Positions 1 to 9,041 are shown, counted from the stretch's first letter. The stretch: 64,000 nucleotides of DNA from Chitinophagales bacterium (GCA_026129525.1 JAHCHW010000001.1:632001-696000); one strand, 5' to 3'. Notes: generated by a model from the sequence alone, not told the origin. A program made the numbers and translations.

Positions 1-1
1 G

Positions 2-325
2 ATTGACGGAACTTTTTACGGAGTTATTTTTTCGGACAGCTATCACAGCGTAGCAAAAATTTTTCCGGCAGAAGGCGGCTACTCCGGCTGGATGCAGGGC
101 TTAGTAGTGGACATGCTTTGGTTTCCGCTCTTTCACGGATTTTTTCCGGAGTGGGTTCCGTTTGTAGGGGGAGATTATTTCGAATTTTTCCGTTTCATCT
201 TCAACATTGCCGATGCAGCAATTACGGTTGGTGTAGCCATCATTATCATTTTTCAGAAATGGTTTTTTGCAAACGAAAATGAGCCGGAAAGAGTTGCAGA
301 ACCAGTTTCGCAACCTCAACCCTAA
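2..325 (+). CDS. lspA: Signal peptidase II (lipoprotein signal peptidase), 3' part only
   Basis: This is the C-terminal 107 residues of the membrane aspartyl protease that removes signal peptides from prolipoproteins. The reading frame is open from base 2, so the gene begins before the window. The visible part starts with IDGTFYGVIFS, whose Asp fits the first catalytic Asp of the family (GN-x-x-D region). It continues with VVDMLWFPLF, typical of Bacteroidota LspA, and the motif FNIADAAITVG, whose Asp is the second catalytic residue and starts the last membrane helix. A charged tail ends the protein. It converges with the acyltransferase gene 3 bp away. The identification rests on these motifs; the N-terminal half cannot be judged. 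Confidence 0.88.
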   Translation: MDGTFYGVIFSDSYHSVAKIFPAEGGYSGWMQGLVVDMLWFPLFHGFFPEWVPFVGGDYFEFFRFIFNIADAAITVGVAIIIIFQKWFFANENEPERVAEPVSQPQP

Positions 326-328
326 ACT

Positions 329-1039
329 TTATTTCTCTTTTTGTTTTTCCTGCTCAGGCGGGCAAAATTTTTCCTTGCGTTCCTGCAAATCGGCAATTAC
401 GGTTTTCTTAAAATCAGTTCCTTTGGCTTCTATGTTTTGTATGTACTCCGCAATATCCACCCGTTGCGAATGGATAACAATGGTTTTAAAAAACCGCGGA
501 AAGCCTTGCCCGGGCACCTGCACATGATGGAGCCCCCCGCTGTACACAATCACCATTTTTCCCTTCTCCATCATTTTTAAAATATCTGCCACACCGCCCC
601 GCACGCTCATTGGTTTTCCATCCTTATCTAAACCCGTAATGCGCTTCATTCTTCCTTCGGGCAGAATGATAACAATGGCATCTTCTTTTATACGCTGCAA
701 AAAATAATCCCAGGTAGCATCGCGCTCGCGCGAAATGGGTACTATGCCCGGTCCGAAAAGCTTGAAAAATTTACCCACTATGGGGCGGCTGATGGTAGTG
801 TTGGCAGCCGGCACTACTACCCTGCCCGCAATGCGAAACAAAAAACGCCAGGGCGCAGCACCCAAAAACAAAAACTCAAACAAACTGGTGTGATTCAAAA
901 AAATAAGGAGCCGCACATCTTTCCACGGGTCTTCGGTATGCGTATGCAGCCAGTGGTTTTCTACGTTGTAAAACAAACGCGACCACAACTTTACCAACGA
1001 AAGCAAAAACAAATTAAACAGGCGATTGATAAAATGCAC
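329..1039 (-). CDS. PlsC-like 1-acyl-glycerol-3-phosphate acyltransferase family protein
   Basis: A 236-aa membrane-associated acyltransferase of the LPLAT/PlsC superfamily, expected to transfer an acyl chain to a lysophospholipid or related acceptor at the inner membrane. A hydrophobic N-terminal segment (about 5-20) is followed by motif I as NHTSLFE (His50) and motif III as LPEGR (about 126-130). Family members usually show HX4D; here the acidic residue is Glu55 (HX4E), a conservative but notable variant. The start is GTG at 1039. A degenerate box TACATTTC lies 5 nt upstream, so the mRNA may be leaderless. It follows rfaE2 on the same strand after 44 nt and may share its transcript. Substrate is unknown; PlsC itself is possible but not proven. 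Confidence 0.75.
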   Translation of the reverse strand: MHFINRLFNLFLLSLVKLWSRLFYNVENHWLHTHTEDPWKDVRLLIFLNHTSLFEFLFLGAAPWRFLFRIAGRVVVPAANTTISRPIVGKFFKLFGPGIVPISRERDATWDYFLQRIKEDAIVIILPEGRMKRITGLDKDGKPMSVRGGVADILKMMEKGKMVIVYSGGLHHVQVPGQGFPRFFKTIVIHSQRVDIAEYIQNIEAKGTDFKKTVIADLQERKEKFCPPEQEKQKEK

Positions 1040-1083
1040 GGGCGGAAATGTAGCGAAGTTCTGCCCTCAGCGGAAATGAATTT

Positions 1084-1569
1084 TTATTGAACCTTCCCGA
1101 TAATAGAGGTAGTACTGTATCCTTCCAGATAAGGAATCGTAACTACCCTGCCTCCGTAGCTTTCTACAAATGCAGCACCCACTATTTTTTCCTTTTGCCA
1201 ATCGCCCCCTTTTACCAGCACATCGGGCTTTATAGCTTGTATTAAATTTTCCGGAGTGTCTTCCGAAAATAAGATAACCGCATCGGTAAAAATATTGGCA
1301 GCTAACAGGTGCATTCGGTTTTGCTCGCTGTTTACGGGGCGGCTTTCGCCTTTCAGCCGCTTAACCGATGCATCGGAATTTACGCCTACAATTACCCGTT
1401 CGCCCAATGCGGCACAACCTGAAAGCAAATGCAAATGCCCGGCATGAAGAATATCGAAACAACCATTGGTAAACACCATGCGGTCGCCCATGCGCCTCCA
1501 AAATTCGATGCGCGCAAGCAGGTCTTTCAGATGAAAGATTTTACCAACGATTCTCTCGTCCGCAATCAC
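1084..1569 (-). CDS. rfaE2: D-glycero-beta-D-manno-heptose 1-phosphate adenylyltransferase
   Basis: A 161-aa cytidylyltransferase-fold enzyme that activates heptose 1-phosphate with ATP to ADP-heptose for LPS core. The nucleotide-binding signature is complete: FTNGCFDILHAGH with the HxGH motif at 42-45, then GVNSDASVKRLKG and a C-terminal YSTTSIIGK. It is the stand-alone domain II form, without the kinase domain. The start is taken as the GTG at 1569, because the upstream gene stop TGA overlaps it in GTGA and translation from this point gives the normal family length. An ATG further upstream would force a 115-nt overlap and a non-homologous N-terminus. Translational coupling with the upstream membrane protein is likely. 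Confidence 0.85.
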   Translation of the reverse strand: MIADERIVGKIFHLKDLLARIEFWRRMGDRMVFTNGCFDILHAGHLHLLSGCAALGERVIVGVNSDASVKRLKGESRPVNSEQNRMHLLAANIFTDAVILFSEDTPENLIQAIKPDVLVKGGDWQKEKIVGAAFVESYGGRVVTIPYLEGYSTTSIIGKVQ

Positions 1570-2597
1570 GGTTTTGTGTTTAAGGGTTGAGTATTTAACG
1601 CGGGTTGGCGGTTCAATATTGCCAGCAAAATAAGGGTAATGGTTCCACCTATTAATATAGATGCCATTTGTGCCGCCCACACCACCGAGCCGAAAGCGTA
1701 ACCAATGGTTTCATTTACTCCGTAAAGCAATAGCACTTGTTGTATGAATAACGGATAAACCCCTATACCACCGGGAGTAGCCACTATGGCAAAGCCGCCA
1801 AAAAACAAACAAGCCATACCCGCAAAAAAGCCTATCCCTGTGGTTTCGGGCAAAGCAGGAAAACTGAGGTATATCATTAAGTAATAGCATACCCAAATAA
1901 ACAACGAGTGAAAAATAAATTCCACCGGATTTTTTACATACCGTATGCTCTTCAATCCTTCGGCAAAACCGAGTAGTCGTTCTTTAATTATCGCTTTCAA
2001 CTTTGCAAATCCGTATTTGCGTTGTACATACAGCACTCCGCCCACAACCGCAAGGCCTATAACTACCAACACCAACCATTTTGTAATGTCGAAACCCTCA
2101 TCGGGGGCAGCTTGTTTGTTCAACACATTTTTTTCGAAGAAAGCAAACAAGCGGTCGTATTCCACTAAAAGCAACACACTGCCTATTATCAGTATCGAAA
2201 CTAAATCCACAACCCGCTCCACTACCATGGTGCCTATTGATTTATCCAACGGCACATTTTCGTAGCGTGCCAGCATACCGCAGCGGGTAACTTCGCCCAA
2301 TCTCGGGAAAAACAGGTTGAAGAAGTACATCATCATCACCGAAAAATAGGTGTTCCAGTAGCCGGGCTTGTGTCCGGTTGGTTCCAGTAACTGCCGCCAG
2401 CGCTGTGCTCTACTCAGGTTGGAAATTAAGCCCAACATAGGAGCCAGTATTATCCAAAAATAATTGGCGCGCTTAAAGGCATCAATGGTATCCTGCTTTT
2501 GGTCGGGAGTCATTTTGCTCACAAACCAAAACACCAAGGCAATTCCCAAACCCAGGGACACAGCGAGTTTAAGGAAATTGAAGAGGATCTTTTTCAA
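1566..2597 (-). CDS. Flippase-like LPG_synthase_TM (UPF0104) family membrane protein
   Basis: A 343-aa polytopic membrane protein of the lysylphosphatidylglycerol-synthase transmembrane family (AglD-like), with about eight predicted helices. Recognisable family features are the central FFNLFFPRLGEVTRCGMLARYENVP stretch (positions about 90-115, Arg-Gly-Glu type loop) and the late helix segment FGGFAIVATPGGIGVYPLF, the family's conserved P-G-G-I-G/E region. The soluble aminoacyl-transferase domain of MprF is absent, so a lysine transfer activity is not supported; members are usually thought of as lipid flippases. The only start giving the first helix is TTG at 2597, 3 nt after the panD stop. 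It ends overlapping rfaE2 by 4 nt. Substrate unknown. Confidence 0.75.
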   Translation of the reverse strand: MKKILFNFLKLAVSLGLGIALVFWFVSKMTPDQKQDTIDAFKRANYFWIILAPMLGLISNLSRAQRWRQLLEPTGHKPGYWNTYFSVMMMYFFNLFFPRLGEVTRCGMLARYENVPLDKSIGTMVVERVVDLVSILIIGSVLLLVEYDRLFAFFEKNVLNKQAAPDEGFDITKWLVLVVIGLAVVGGVLYVQRKYGFAKLKAIIKERLLGFAEGLKSIRYVKNPVEFIFHSLFIWVCYYLMIYLSFPALPETTGIGFFAGMACLFFGGFAIVATPGGIGVYPLFIQQVLLLYGVNETIGYAFGSVVWAAQMASILIGGTITLILLAILNRQPALNTQPLNTKP

Positions 2598-2600
2598 GAC

Positions 2601-2951
2601 TTACGGAGTAATTTGGTTGGCAGCGTTTACATGAACCGTAACAGGCTGAAAAGTTTTATACTCTTCGGTAGTTACAATGGCGTACGAAATAACGATAATG
2701 ATATCGCCCACCGCCACTTTGCGCGCAGCGGGACCATTGAGGCAAATAATACCCGAGCCACGCTCGCCTTTTATCACATACGTTTCGAGGCGCTCTCCGT
2801 TATTGATGTTGACTATCTGCACTTTTTCGTGCTCCACAATATTGGCGGCATCCATCAGGTTTTCGTCAATGGTAATACTGCCTATGTAATTCAAATCAGC
2901 CTGTGTAACCGTAGCGCGGTGAATCTTCGACTTGTAAACATTTAACATCAT
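2601..2951 (-). CDS. panD: Aspartate 1-decarboxylase
   Basis: A 116-aa pyruvoyl enzyme that makes beta-alanine from L-aspartate for pantothenate synthesis. The self-cleavage site is clear: NYIGSITID with Gly24-Ser25, the position known for the E. coli enzyme, followed by the usual [16 protein letters not shown] core (about 70-86). The start at 2951 (MMLNVYKSK) matches the family N-terminus; in-frame codons upstream look non-coding. It lies 64 nt downstream of panC on the same strand, so the two beta-alanine/pantoate steps are paired. A TACTTTCG box at 2959-2966 suggests an additional promoter of its own. Confidence 0.95.
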   Translation of the reverse strand: MMLNVYKSKIHRATVTQADLNYIGSITIDENLMDAANIVEHEKVQIVNINNGERLETYVIKGERGSGIICLNGPAARKVAVGDIIIVISYAIVTTEEYKTFQPVTVHVNAANQITP

Positions 2952-2958
2952 AGCGGGG

Positions 2959-2966
2959 CGAAAGTA
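2959..2966 (-). promoter_or_regulatory. Putative -7 box of panD
   Basis: TACTTTCG on the minus strand fits the Bacteroidota -7 consensus TAnnTTTG with one change. It lies 7 nt before the panD ATG, so the transcript would have almost no leader. No clear -33 TTTG is visible. Confidence 0.4.
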
Positions 2967-3015
2967 ACGGAATTTTGGAATTGGGAATTTTGTGTGCAAT
3001 ACAACCACAATTGCG

Positions 3016-3861
3016 CTAAAGCAGCATATTGTCAATCAGTCGCACTCCGCCCACTTTAGCTGCAGTAAGGGCAACTAATTTTTTCTTTTTATCTACTTCG
3101 GGTTTCAGATTTGTTGCATCGCGAATTTCAAAATACTCTACCTCTACACCGGGCGAGGCAGCCAATTGGCTGTAGCCCCACTTTTGTATAGCAGCAATAG
3201 CTGCCTTCGAAGAACTTACTTTTCTCTTTACAGCTTTCAGTGTTTTCGAAATTATCAGCGACTGCTTTCGTGCCTCGTCATGCAACCGCACATTCCGCGA
3301 ACTCATTGCCAACCCATCCTTTTCGCGCACCGTAGCACAGGTAACTAGTTTGGTTTTCAGTTTTCGCTTTCGTATCAACTCAGCTACTATCAATTGTTGC
3401 TGAAAATCCTTTTGCCCCATAAACAATTTATCGGGCTTCACAACTCGCAGCAGGCGCTCCACCACCTGCGCCATACCGTCAAAATGCCCGGGGCGGTGTT
3501 CTCCTTCCAGTGTTTGCGCTAAAAATCCAAAATCAATTTTGTTGCTATTGGCAAGCCCTTTCGGGTAAATTTCTTTAACCGAAGGCAAAAAAAGAATATC
3601 GCAACCGGCATCGTGCAGCAACTCCACATCGCGGTCAATAGTAATGGGGTATTTCTCGAAATCGGTTTTGTCGTTAAACTGGGTGGGGTTTACAAAAATG
3701 CTGCAAACGGTAATGTCGCAGGCTTTTTTGGAGGCTTTTATGAGCGAAATGTGCCCTTGGTGGAGCGCCCCCATAGTAGGCACAAAGCCCACCGAAAGCC
3801 CTTCCGATTTTAATCTTTTAAGCTGTTTATCAATTAGTTGTATGTGTTTTTGCAAAACCAT
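3016..3861 (-). CDS. panC: Pantothenate synthetase (pantoate--beta-alanine ligase)
   Basis: A 281-aa cytosolic ligase that condenses pantoate and beta-alanine with ATP. All the family signatures are present: [15 protein letters not shown] with the HxGH motif at 34-37, FVNPTQF, the pantoate-binding [15 protein letters not shown] region, [10 protein letters not shown], and the KMSKS-like loop DGLAMSSRN. Length is normal. It precedes panD on the same strand, and the divergent intergenic region (3862-3990) carries the promoter of the GT5-like gene. The same neighbourhood (panC beside a short GT5-like gene, DUF4270 and glmS) is common in Bacteroidota. Confidence 0.96.
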   Translation of the reverse strand: MVLQKHIQLIDKQLKRLKSEGLSVGFVPTMGALHQGHISLIKASKKACDITVCSIFVNPTQFNDKTDFEKYPITIDRDVELLHDAGCDILFLPSVKEIYPKGLANSNKIDFGFLAQTLEGEHRPGHFDGMAQVVERLLRVVKPDKLFMGQKDFQQQLIVAELIRKRKLKTKLVTCATVREKDGLAMSSRNVRLHDEARKQSLIISKTLKAVKRKVSSSKAAIAAIQKWGYSQLAASPGVEVEYFEIRDATNLKPEVDKKKKLVALTAAKVGGVRLIDNMLL

Positions 3862-3896
3862 TGTTATACTCCGTTAACATTAAAGATGCAGTAAAC

Positions 3897-3930
3897 TTTG
3901 GGTTTTTTCGGTTTTTTGTTATTATCTTTG
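3897..3930 (+). promoter_or_regulatory. Bacteroidota-type promoter of the GT5-like gene
   Basis: TTTG at 3897-3900 (-33 element) is followed after 22 nt by TATCTTTG at 3923-3930, a perfect TAnnTTTG -7 element. It is the best two-part promoter in the window. It predicts a 5' leader of about 55 nt for the gene starting at 3991. Confidence 0.65.
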
Positions 3931-3990
3931 CAGACCGTTTGAAAGCACACCTAACGAAATCATTTTTCTCACACAAACCAATTCAATAAT

Positions 3991-4806
3991 ATGGAAAAAA
4001 GAAGAATCCTAATTATTACGCAGGAGATGGACCCGTATTTGGCGCTTACCGAGGCTTCGAAGATTACCAACGAGCTTCCAAAATACATGTTGGAAAGCGG
4101 CATGGAAATCCGTGTATTGATGCCCAAGTTCGGAACCATTAACGAAAGACGCCACCGTTTGCACGAAGTGGTGCGCCTTTCAGGGATTAACGTAATTATA
4201 AATGATGAGGACTTTCCGTTGGTAATTAAGGTAGCTTCTTTGCCGGGCGCCCGTTTACAGGTTTACTTCTTAGATAACGAAGACTTCTTTAAACGCAAAC
4301 TGGTGTTCCACGATGAGAACAACAAGTTTTTTGACGATAACTCCGACCGCATGATTTTCTTCTGCAAAGGAGCGTTGGAAACCGTTCGCAAATTCGGATG
4401 GGCACCCGATATTATCCATTGTTTCGGCTGGATGACCAGTTTAATTCCCATGTACTTGAAAACAACTTACAAGGATGACCCTGTGTTTGCCAATGCCAAA
4501 GTGGTGTACTCGGTGTTCGACAACGAGTTTAAGGATACGCTGAAAAGCGATTTTGCTACCAAACTTGCCATTAGCGAAGATATTTCGAAAAAACATGTGG
4601 ACTACTTTAAAGCAGGCGACAACACCAGTTTGCTGATTGGCGGTTCGCAGTTTGCCGATGCCTTAGTAGTTGGCGACAGTTTAGATGCCAAAGTTTCGAG
4701 CCATTTGAAAAAATCGAAAGGCAAGAAAGTTTTAAAGATTGCCTCCAAGCAGGAAACGCCCGTAAATATTTTTGGTGAGTTCTACCAAAATATCATTAAC
4801 AACTAA
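3991..4806 (+). CDS. Truncated GT5 (glycogen/starch synthase N-domain-like) protein
   Basis: A 271-aa protein matching the N-terminal Rossmann domain of glycogen/starch synthases (GT5). The visible features are a family-like N-terminus (RILIITQEMDPYLALTEASK, residues 4-23), RVLMPKFGTI, VYFLDNEDFF and PDIIHCFGWMTSLIP, the equivalent of the family's D-x-x-H-x-H-D-W region. A full GT5 is about 470 aa; the whole C-terminal nucleotide-sugar half is missing, and the ADP-glucose KTGGL motif is replaced by LTEASKITNELP. Glycogen synthesis by this protein alone is therefore doubtful. Short versions beside panC, DUF4270 and glmS recur in Bacteroidota, which argues for a conserved but unknown role rather than decay. 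The start is ATG at 3991. Confidence 0.7.
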   Translation: MEKRRILIITQEMDPYLALTEASKITNELPKYMLESGMEIRVLMPKFGTINERRHRLHEVVRLSGINVIINDEDFPLVIKVASLPGARLQVYFLDNEDFFKRKLVFHDENNKFFDDNSDRMIFFCKGALETVRKFGWAPDIIHCFGWMTSLIPMYLKTTYKDDPVFANAKVVYSVFDNEFKDTLKSDFATKLAISEDISKKHVDYFKAGDNTSLLIGGSQFADALVVGDSLDAKVSSHLKKSKGKKVLKIASKQETPVNIFGEFYQNIINN

Positions 4807-4838
4807 GCGTTTGTGAGCAATATAGTTTTATTTGCGCG

Positions 4839-6158
4839 GTGATTAACAAAAACGCTCAGGCGATTCTCAAATACATTTCCTTACAAGCATCAGCAGTTTT
4901 ACTTTGCTGGTGCTTGTTTTCTTTATCGGGGTGTAAAGAACCTTTGATAGAAGACACCAACCTGCTTACAGGCGATGACAACCTGAATCTGGCGAAAGAC
5001 ACCTTCTATTTGCGCTGCTTTTCGGAGTTTCAGCAACCGCTTAATTCGAACGGAGTTTCGGTAGGTGTGTTAGGGAACATGACCGACCCGAATTTCGGGA
5101 AAACCTTTGCCGGATTTTACACACAGTGCCGTTTAAGCGCCAACAATGTTTCGTTTGGTACAGGTGCGGTTTTAGATTCGGCTGTTATCACATTTGCCTA
5201 CAACGGCAAGTACGGCAAATTCGACCAACCGGTGAATTTGGCAGTGTATGAACTCAATCAGGATTTGGTGGATTCGCTCACTTACAAAACCACCGATGCT
5301 TTCAGCGTAAACATTCCTCCCGTTGGAACGCTCAACAGTTTTGTTCCGAATACTACCGACAGTATTCATGTATATGGAGTAAGCTATCCGGCACATTTGC
5401 GTATTCCGCTTACTAATTCGTTCGCCAATAAAATTTTGCTGGCAGACAGTTCGTATTTGGTGGACAACACTTCTTTTCTCGCTTTACTGAAAGGCTTATA
5501 TGTTACTACTGCATCGAATCCCACCGGAAACGGTTTGCTGTATTTAACATTGGCTTCACCGCTTTCAAAAATTACGCTCTATTACCACAATGCCGATGAA
5601 GATTCGCTGAGTTATGATATTCCGGTTTCGGGCGTGCGGGTAAATCACTTCGATAATATTTATACCGGCTCGCCAGTTTACACTTCGGTTAATTCGCCCA
5701 ATGTAAACGGTGAAACCAAAATGTATGTGCAGGGAGGGGCAGGCGTAAAAGGGAAAATTCAGTTTCCCGATTTAGATAGTTTGCCCAAGAAAATTTCCAT
5801 CAATAAAGCCGAATTGATTTTATCGCAGTCGGCTGGCGATACGGCTTATTCCGCACCGCTTGTTTTAGATTTGTTCAGAATAGACGAAACCGGCACTGCT
5901 CAAAAACTGGAGGATGATGGGTTGGCGCATTTCGGAGGTATTCGTGTTACCGAGTCGGTAGATGGCGAAAGCATCATCCGCTATAAGTTCAACATCAAAA
6001 AATATTTTCAAAAACTGATTGAAGGAAAGTATCCGAACAACGGTTTCTATCTGCAAATTTTGGGAGCCAATTCCAACACCGAGCGGGCAGTTATTGCCAA
6101 CTCTTCCACAGATGAGAAATACAAGATAACTTTGGTGGTTACTTACACTAAACTGTAA
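4839..6158 (+). CDS. DUF4270 family lipoprotein
   Basis: A 439-aa predicted lipoprotein with a signal peptide ending in LFSLSGC (Cys at about 32), after which the mature chain starts KEPLIEDTNLL. The rest is beta-rich, with the usual DUF4270 pattern of an early VGVLGNMTDPNFGKT segment, a middle beta-sandwich and the final KYKITLVVTYTKL. Function is unknown; the family is surface- or periplasm-exposed in Bacteroidota and almost always sits next to glmS and the short GT5-like gene, as here (glmS begins 4 nt after the stop). The start is GTG at 4839, with TTTATTTG ending 4 nt upstream, so a leaderless internal transcript is possible. Confidence 0.8.
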   Translation: MINKNAQAILKYISLQASAVLLCWCLFSLSGCKEPLIEDTNLLTGDDNLNLAKDTFYLRCFSEFQQPLNSNGVSVGVLGNMTDPNFGKTFAGFYTQCRLSANNVSFGTGAVLDSAVITFAYNGKYGKFDQPVNLAVYELNQDLVDSLTYKTTDAFSVNIPPVGTLNSFVPNTTDSIHVYGVSYPAHLRIPLTNSFANKILLADSSYLVDNTSFLALLKGLYVTTASNPTGNGLLYLTLASPLSKITLYYHNADEDSLSYDIPVSGVRVNHFDNIYTGSPVYTSVNSPNVNGETKMYVQGGAGVKGKIQFPDLDSLPKKISINKAELILSQSAGDTAYSAPLVLDLFRIDETGTAQKLEDDGLAHFGGIRVTESVDGESIIRYKFNIKKYFQKLIEGKYPNNGFYLQILGANSNTERAVIANSSTDEKYKITLVVTYTKL

Positions 6159-6162
6159 AATT

Positions 6163-7998
6163 ATGTGCGGCATAGTAGCATATATCGGTCATCGCGAAGC
6201 GTATCCGATATTGATAAAGGGGTTGAAACGGTTAGAGTACCGCGGTTACGACAGTGCCGGTGTGGCGCTGCTGAACGGCAATTTGAACATCTACAAAAAG
6301 CAGGGCAAAGTAGCCGACCTGGAAGAAACCGCCAGGAACAAAAATGTATCGGGCAATTTGGGAATGGGGCATACCCGCTGGGCAACACATGGCGAGCCTA
6401 ACGATGCCAACTCGCATCCGCACCTGTCGCAATCGGGCGAAATTGCCATTATACACAATGGCATCATTGAAAACTATGCTACACTTAAAGAGGCACTTAC
6501 CGACCGAGGACATCAGTTCAACAGCGATACCGACACCGAAGTGCTGGTTCACTTGATTGAGGATATTCAACAGAATACATCATCCAGTTTGGAAGAAGCC
6601 GTTCGTTTGGCGCTGCATGAAGTGGTGGGTGCTTATGCCATTGTCATTATTTCGAAAAACGACCCTACCAAATTGATTGGCGCACGCAAAGGCTCGCCAT
6701 TAGTGGTAGGAATTGGCGATGGAGAATTTTTTATGGCTTCGGATGCCACACCCATTATTGAATACACCAAGAACGTAACGTATTTGAACGATGGTGAAAT
6801 GGCGTTTATAAAGGAAGGCTCCCTTACCGTAAAAACGATTGATAACGTTGAAAAAACGCCTTACATACAAACGTTGGAAATGAATTTGGAGGCGATTGAA
6901 AAAGGCGGTTATGAGCATTTTATGCTCAAAGAGATTCACGAGCAGCCGAAGTCCATTCTTGATTCATTACGTGGACGATTTGACCCGGCTACGGCTTCGT
7001 TTGCCATGCGTAGTCTGAAGGAGTACGAAGGAAAAATTAAAAACCTCAACCGCATTATTATAGTAGGTTGCGGCACATCGTGGCATGCGGGTTTGGTGGG
7101 CGAGTATTTGTTTGAAGACATTGCCCGCATTCCGGTTGAAGTGGAATACGCTTCCGAATTTCGTTATCGCAATCCGGTTATCAATGAAGATGATTTGGTG
7201 ATAGCCATTTCGCAATCGGGCGAAACGGCCGATACCTTGGCAGCCATAGAATTAGCCAAAGAAAAAGGGGCTACTATTTTCGGTTTGTGTAACGTAGTGG
7301 GTTCTTCCATTCCGCGTGCATCACATGCAGGTGCCTATACCCATGCCGGACCCGAAATTGGCGTAGCTTCTACCAAAGCATTTACAGCACAAGTAGCAGT
7401 GCTCACTTTGTGGGCACTCGGTTTTGCCGAGTTGCGCGGAAAGGCTTCTAAGCAGCAGTTACGCGAAGCATTTCTTCAGTTAGAAGCAATCCCCGAAAAA
7501 GTAGAGAAAACGCTGCAATGCGAAACCAAAGTGATTGAAATTGCCAAAGTGTTTAAAGACGCTCATAACTTTCTTTATTTAGGAAGGGGATACGGTTTCC
7601 CTGTAGCATTAGAAGGGGCATTAAAACTGAAAGAGATTTCGTACATACATGCCGAAGGTTACCCCGCAGCCGAAATGAAACACGGACCCATTGCTTTGAT
7701 TGACGAAGCCATGCCCGTAGTTGTTGTTGCCACAAAAGGCAACATCTACGAAAAAGTAATCAGCAACATACAGGAAGTAAAAGCCCGCAAAGGAGTAATA
7801 ATTGCCATTGTTACCGAAGGGGACGATAAGGTTTCAAAAATGGCTGATTACACGATTGAAATTCCGGAAACCGAAGAATACCTGGAGCCGTTAGTAGCTA
7901 CCATACCGCTGCAATTATTATCGTATCATATTGCGGTAATGCGCGGTTGCAATGTTGACCAACCGAGAAATTTGGCAAAGTCGGTTACGGTGGAATAG
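6163..7998 (+). CDS. glmS: Glutamine--fructose-6-phosphate aminotransferase (isomerizing)
   Basis: A 611-aa cytosolic enzyme making glucosamine-6-phosphate from fructose-6-phosphate and glutamine, the entry to peptidoglycan and LPS amino sugars. The N-terminal class II glutaminase begins MCGIVAYIGH with the nucleophile Cys2 and has the GHTRWATHG loop (about 70-78). Two SIS isomerase domains follow, with the first showing VGCGTSWHAG and AISQSGETADT and the second YLGRGYGFPVALEGALKLKE. The C-terminus NVDQPRNLAKSVTVE is the canonical active-site tail. It follows the DUF4270 gene by 4 nt and is very likely co-transcribed. No glmS ribozyme is seen upstream, as expected outside Firmicutes. Confidence 0.98.
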   Translation: MCGIVAYIGHREAYPILIKGLKRLEYRGYDSAGVALLNGNLNIYKKQGKVADLEETARNKNVSGNLGMGHTRWATHGEPNDANSHPHLSQSGEIAIIHNGIIENYATLKEALTDRGHQFNSDTDTEVLVHLIEDIQQNTSSSLEEAVRLALHEVVGAYAIVIISKNDPTKLIGARKGSPLVVGIGDGEFFMASDATPIIEYTKNVTYLNDGEMAFIKEGSLTVKTIDNVEKTPYIQTLEMNLEAIEKGGYEHFMLKEIHEQPKSILDSLRGRFDPATASFAMRSLKEYEGKIKNLNRIIIVGCGTSWHAGLVGEYLFEDIARIPVEVEYASEFRYRNPVINEDDLVIAISQSGETADTLAAIELAKEKGATIFGLCNVVGSSIPRASHAGAYTHAGPEIGVASTKAFTAQVAVLTLWALGFAELRGKASKQQLREAFLQLEAIPEKVEKTLQCETKVIEIAKVFKDAHNFLYLGRGYGFPVALEGALKLKEISYIHAEGYPAAEMKHGPIALIDEAMPVVVVATKGNIYEKVISNIQEVKARKGVIIAIVTEGDDKVSKMADYTIEIPETEEYLEPLVATIPLQLLSYHIAVMRGCNVDQPRNLAKSVTVE

Positions 7999-8003
7999 TG
8001 GTT

Positions 8004-9041
8004 TTATTGCCCTGTCTCTGTCAATTCCTTATACACTATAGATGATATATCACCTATAATTTTTGCTTGCGTTTTGAAATCAGTTCCGCGTGTCATAACA
8101 CAAAGCAAATACGGTGCACCTGAAGGAGGGTAAACAATACCGCAATCATGCAACTGTTTAACATTAGAATCGGCATATCCTCTTTCTCCAAATTTGTGCG
8201 AAACCACAACCCCCTTTGGCAATCCTGAAACAATGCCGTCTTTATAATTGGTGGTACTCAAAATTTCCAAGGCTTTTTCCGATAATTCTCTGTTCAGGTA
8301 GGTTGCGTTATACAAAATTCGGAAGAAGGATGAATAACTGCGAACAGACATAAAGTTTTCGGTAACGTATCCGGGAATAAACAGCCCCAAATCGGTAACT
8401 ACTTTATTAAAAAACTCATCGCCAATCTGCATAAACATCAGATTTTTTGCTTCGTTATCTGAGTGCTCTATCATTCTTCTCAACAAATCTTCAACTGTAT
8501 ATGAGTTTCCGGTTTGAATCATCTGCTTGTCATCAATGTTTTGAGTGAACTCATCAACCGGGCGTTCATAAAGTATTTTACGCGATAAAAGTCCCTGGTC
8601 GCTTTCCGCCTTTTTCAATACAGCAATAAGCACCGGCACTTTGAGCAAACTTGCCGGAGAATAATTTTCATTCTCATTGATGCCTATCCACGGTCCGTTG
8701 TTTAAATCACGGAAATATATGGAGATGATACTGGCACTTCTTTCGTTCAGCTTTTCATTGATATACTCTTGTACTTTTTGCTGAAGAATTGTAACTTTTG
8801 TGCCTTTGGAAGACCGATAATTGTCGCATTCCAATAGCGGATTGATGTAGCGATATCCTCCTCCGCGTAATTCAGTCAGATGATCTTCGGTCTCTTGATT
8901 GTTCTCGTTTTCAGAAGAAGTGCCCTGTATAAATTTTCCCGTAAAAAAACCGGCTACGGCAAATACAATAGCAACAATAACAACCAAATAAATTTTACCG
9001 TCAATTTTGCTTTCAGCTTTTTGAGGGGCTTTACCTTTCAT
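8004..9041 (-). CDS. Membrane-anchored class A beta-lactamase-like serine hydrolase
   Basis: A 345-aa protein with a short cytosolic N-terminus, one membrane segment (about 16-36), a linker, and a periplasmic class A beta-lactamase/transpeptidase-fold domain. The three active-site motifs are present: SxxK as SLLK (131-134), SDN in EHSDNEA (194-196), and the KTG-equivalent as HKFGERG (283-285). The Glu166 omega-loop signature of true class A lactamases is not evident, so a peptidase, carboxypeptidase-like or regulatory penicillin-interacting role is as likely as antibiotic resistance. Start chosen at ATG 9041; an in-frame TTG at 9065 is also possible. It converges on glmS with only 5 bp between the stops. 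Confidence 0.72.
   Translation of the reverse strand: MKGKAPQKAESKIDGKIYLVVIVAIVFAVAGFFTGKFIQGTSSENENNQETEDHLTELRGGGYRYINPLLECDNYRSSKGTKVTILQQKVQEYINEKLNERSASIISIYFRDLNNGPWIGINENENYSPASLLKVPVLIAVLKKAESDQGLLSRKILYERPVDEFTQNIDDKQMIQTGNSYTVEDLLRRMIEHSDNEAKNLMFMQIGDEFFNKVVTDLGLFIPGYVTENFMSVRSYSSFFRILYNATYLNRELSEKALEILSTTNYKDGIVSGLPKGVVVSHKFGERGYADSNVKQLHDCGIVYPPSGAPYLLCVMTRGTDFKTQAKIIGDISSIVYKELTETGQ

Noticed and set aside
1570..1680. Longer start for rfaE2
   Set aside because: The added residues are out-of-frame translation of the upstream membrane protein gene; the GTG at 1569 fits family length and the GTGA overlap.
2499..2945. Plus-strand open frame over panD and the flippase-like gene
   Set aside because: It runs antisense to two recognisable genes and has no family features.
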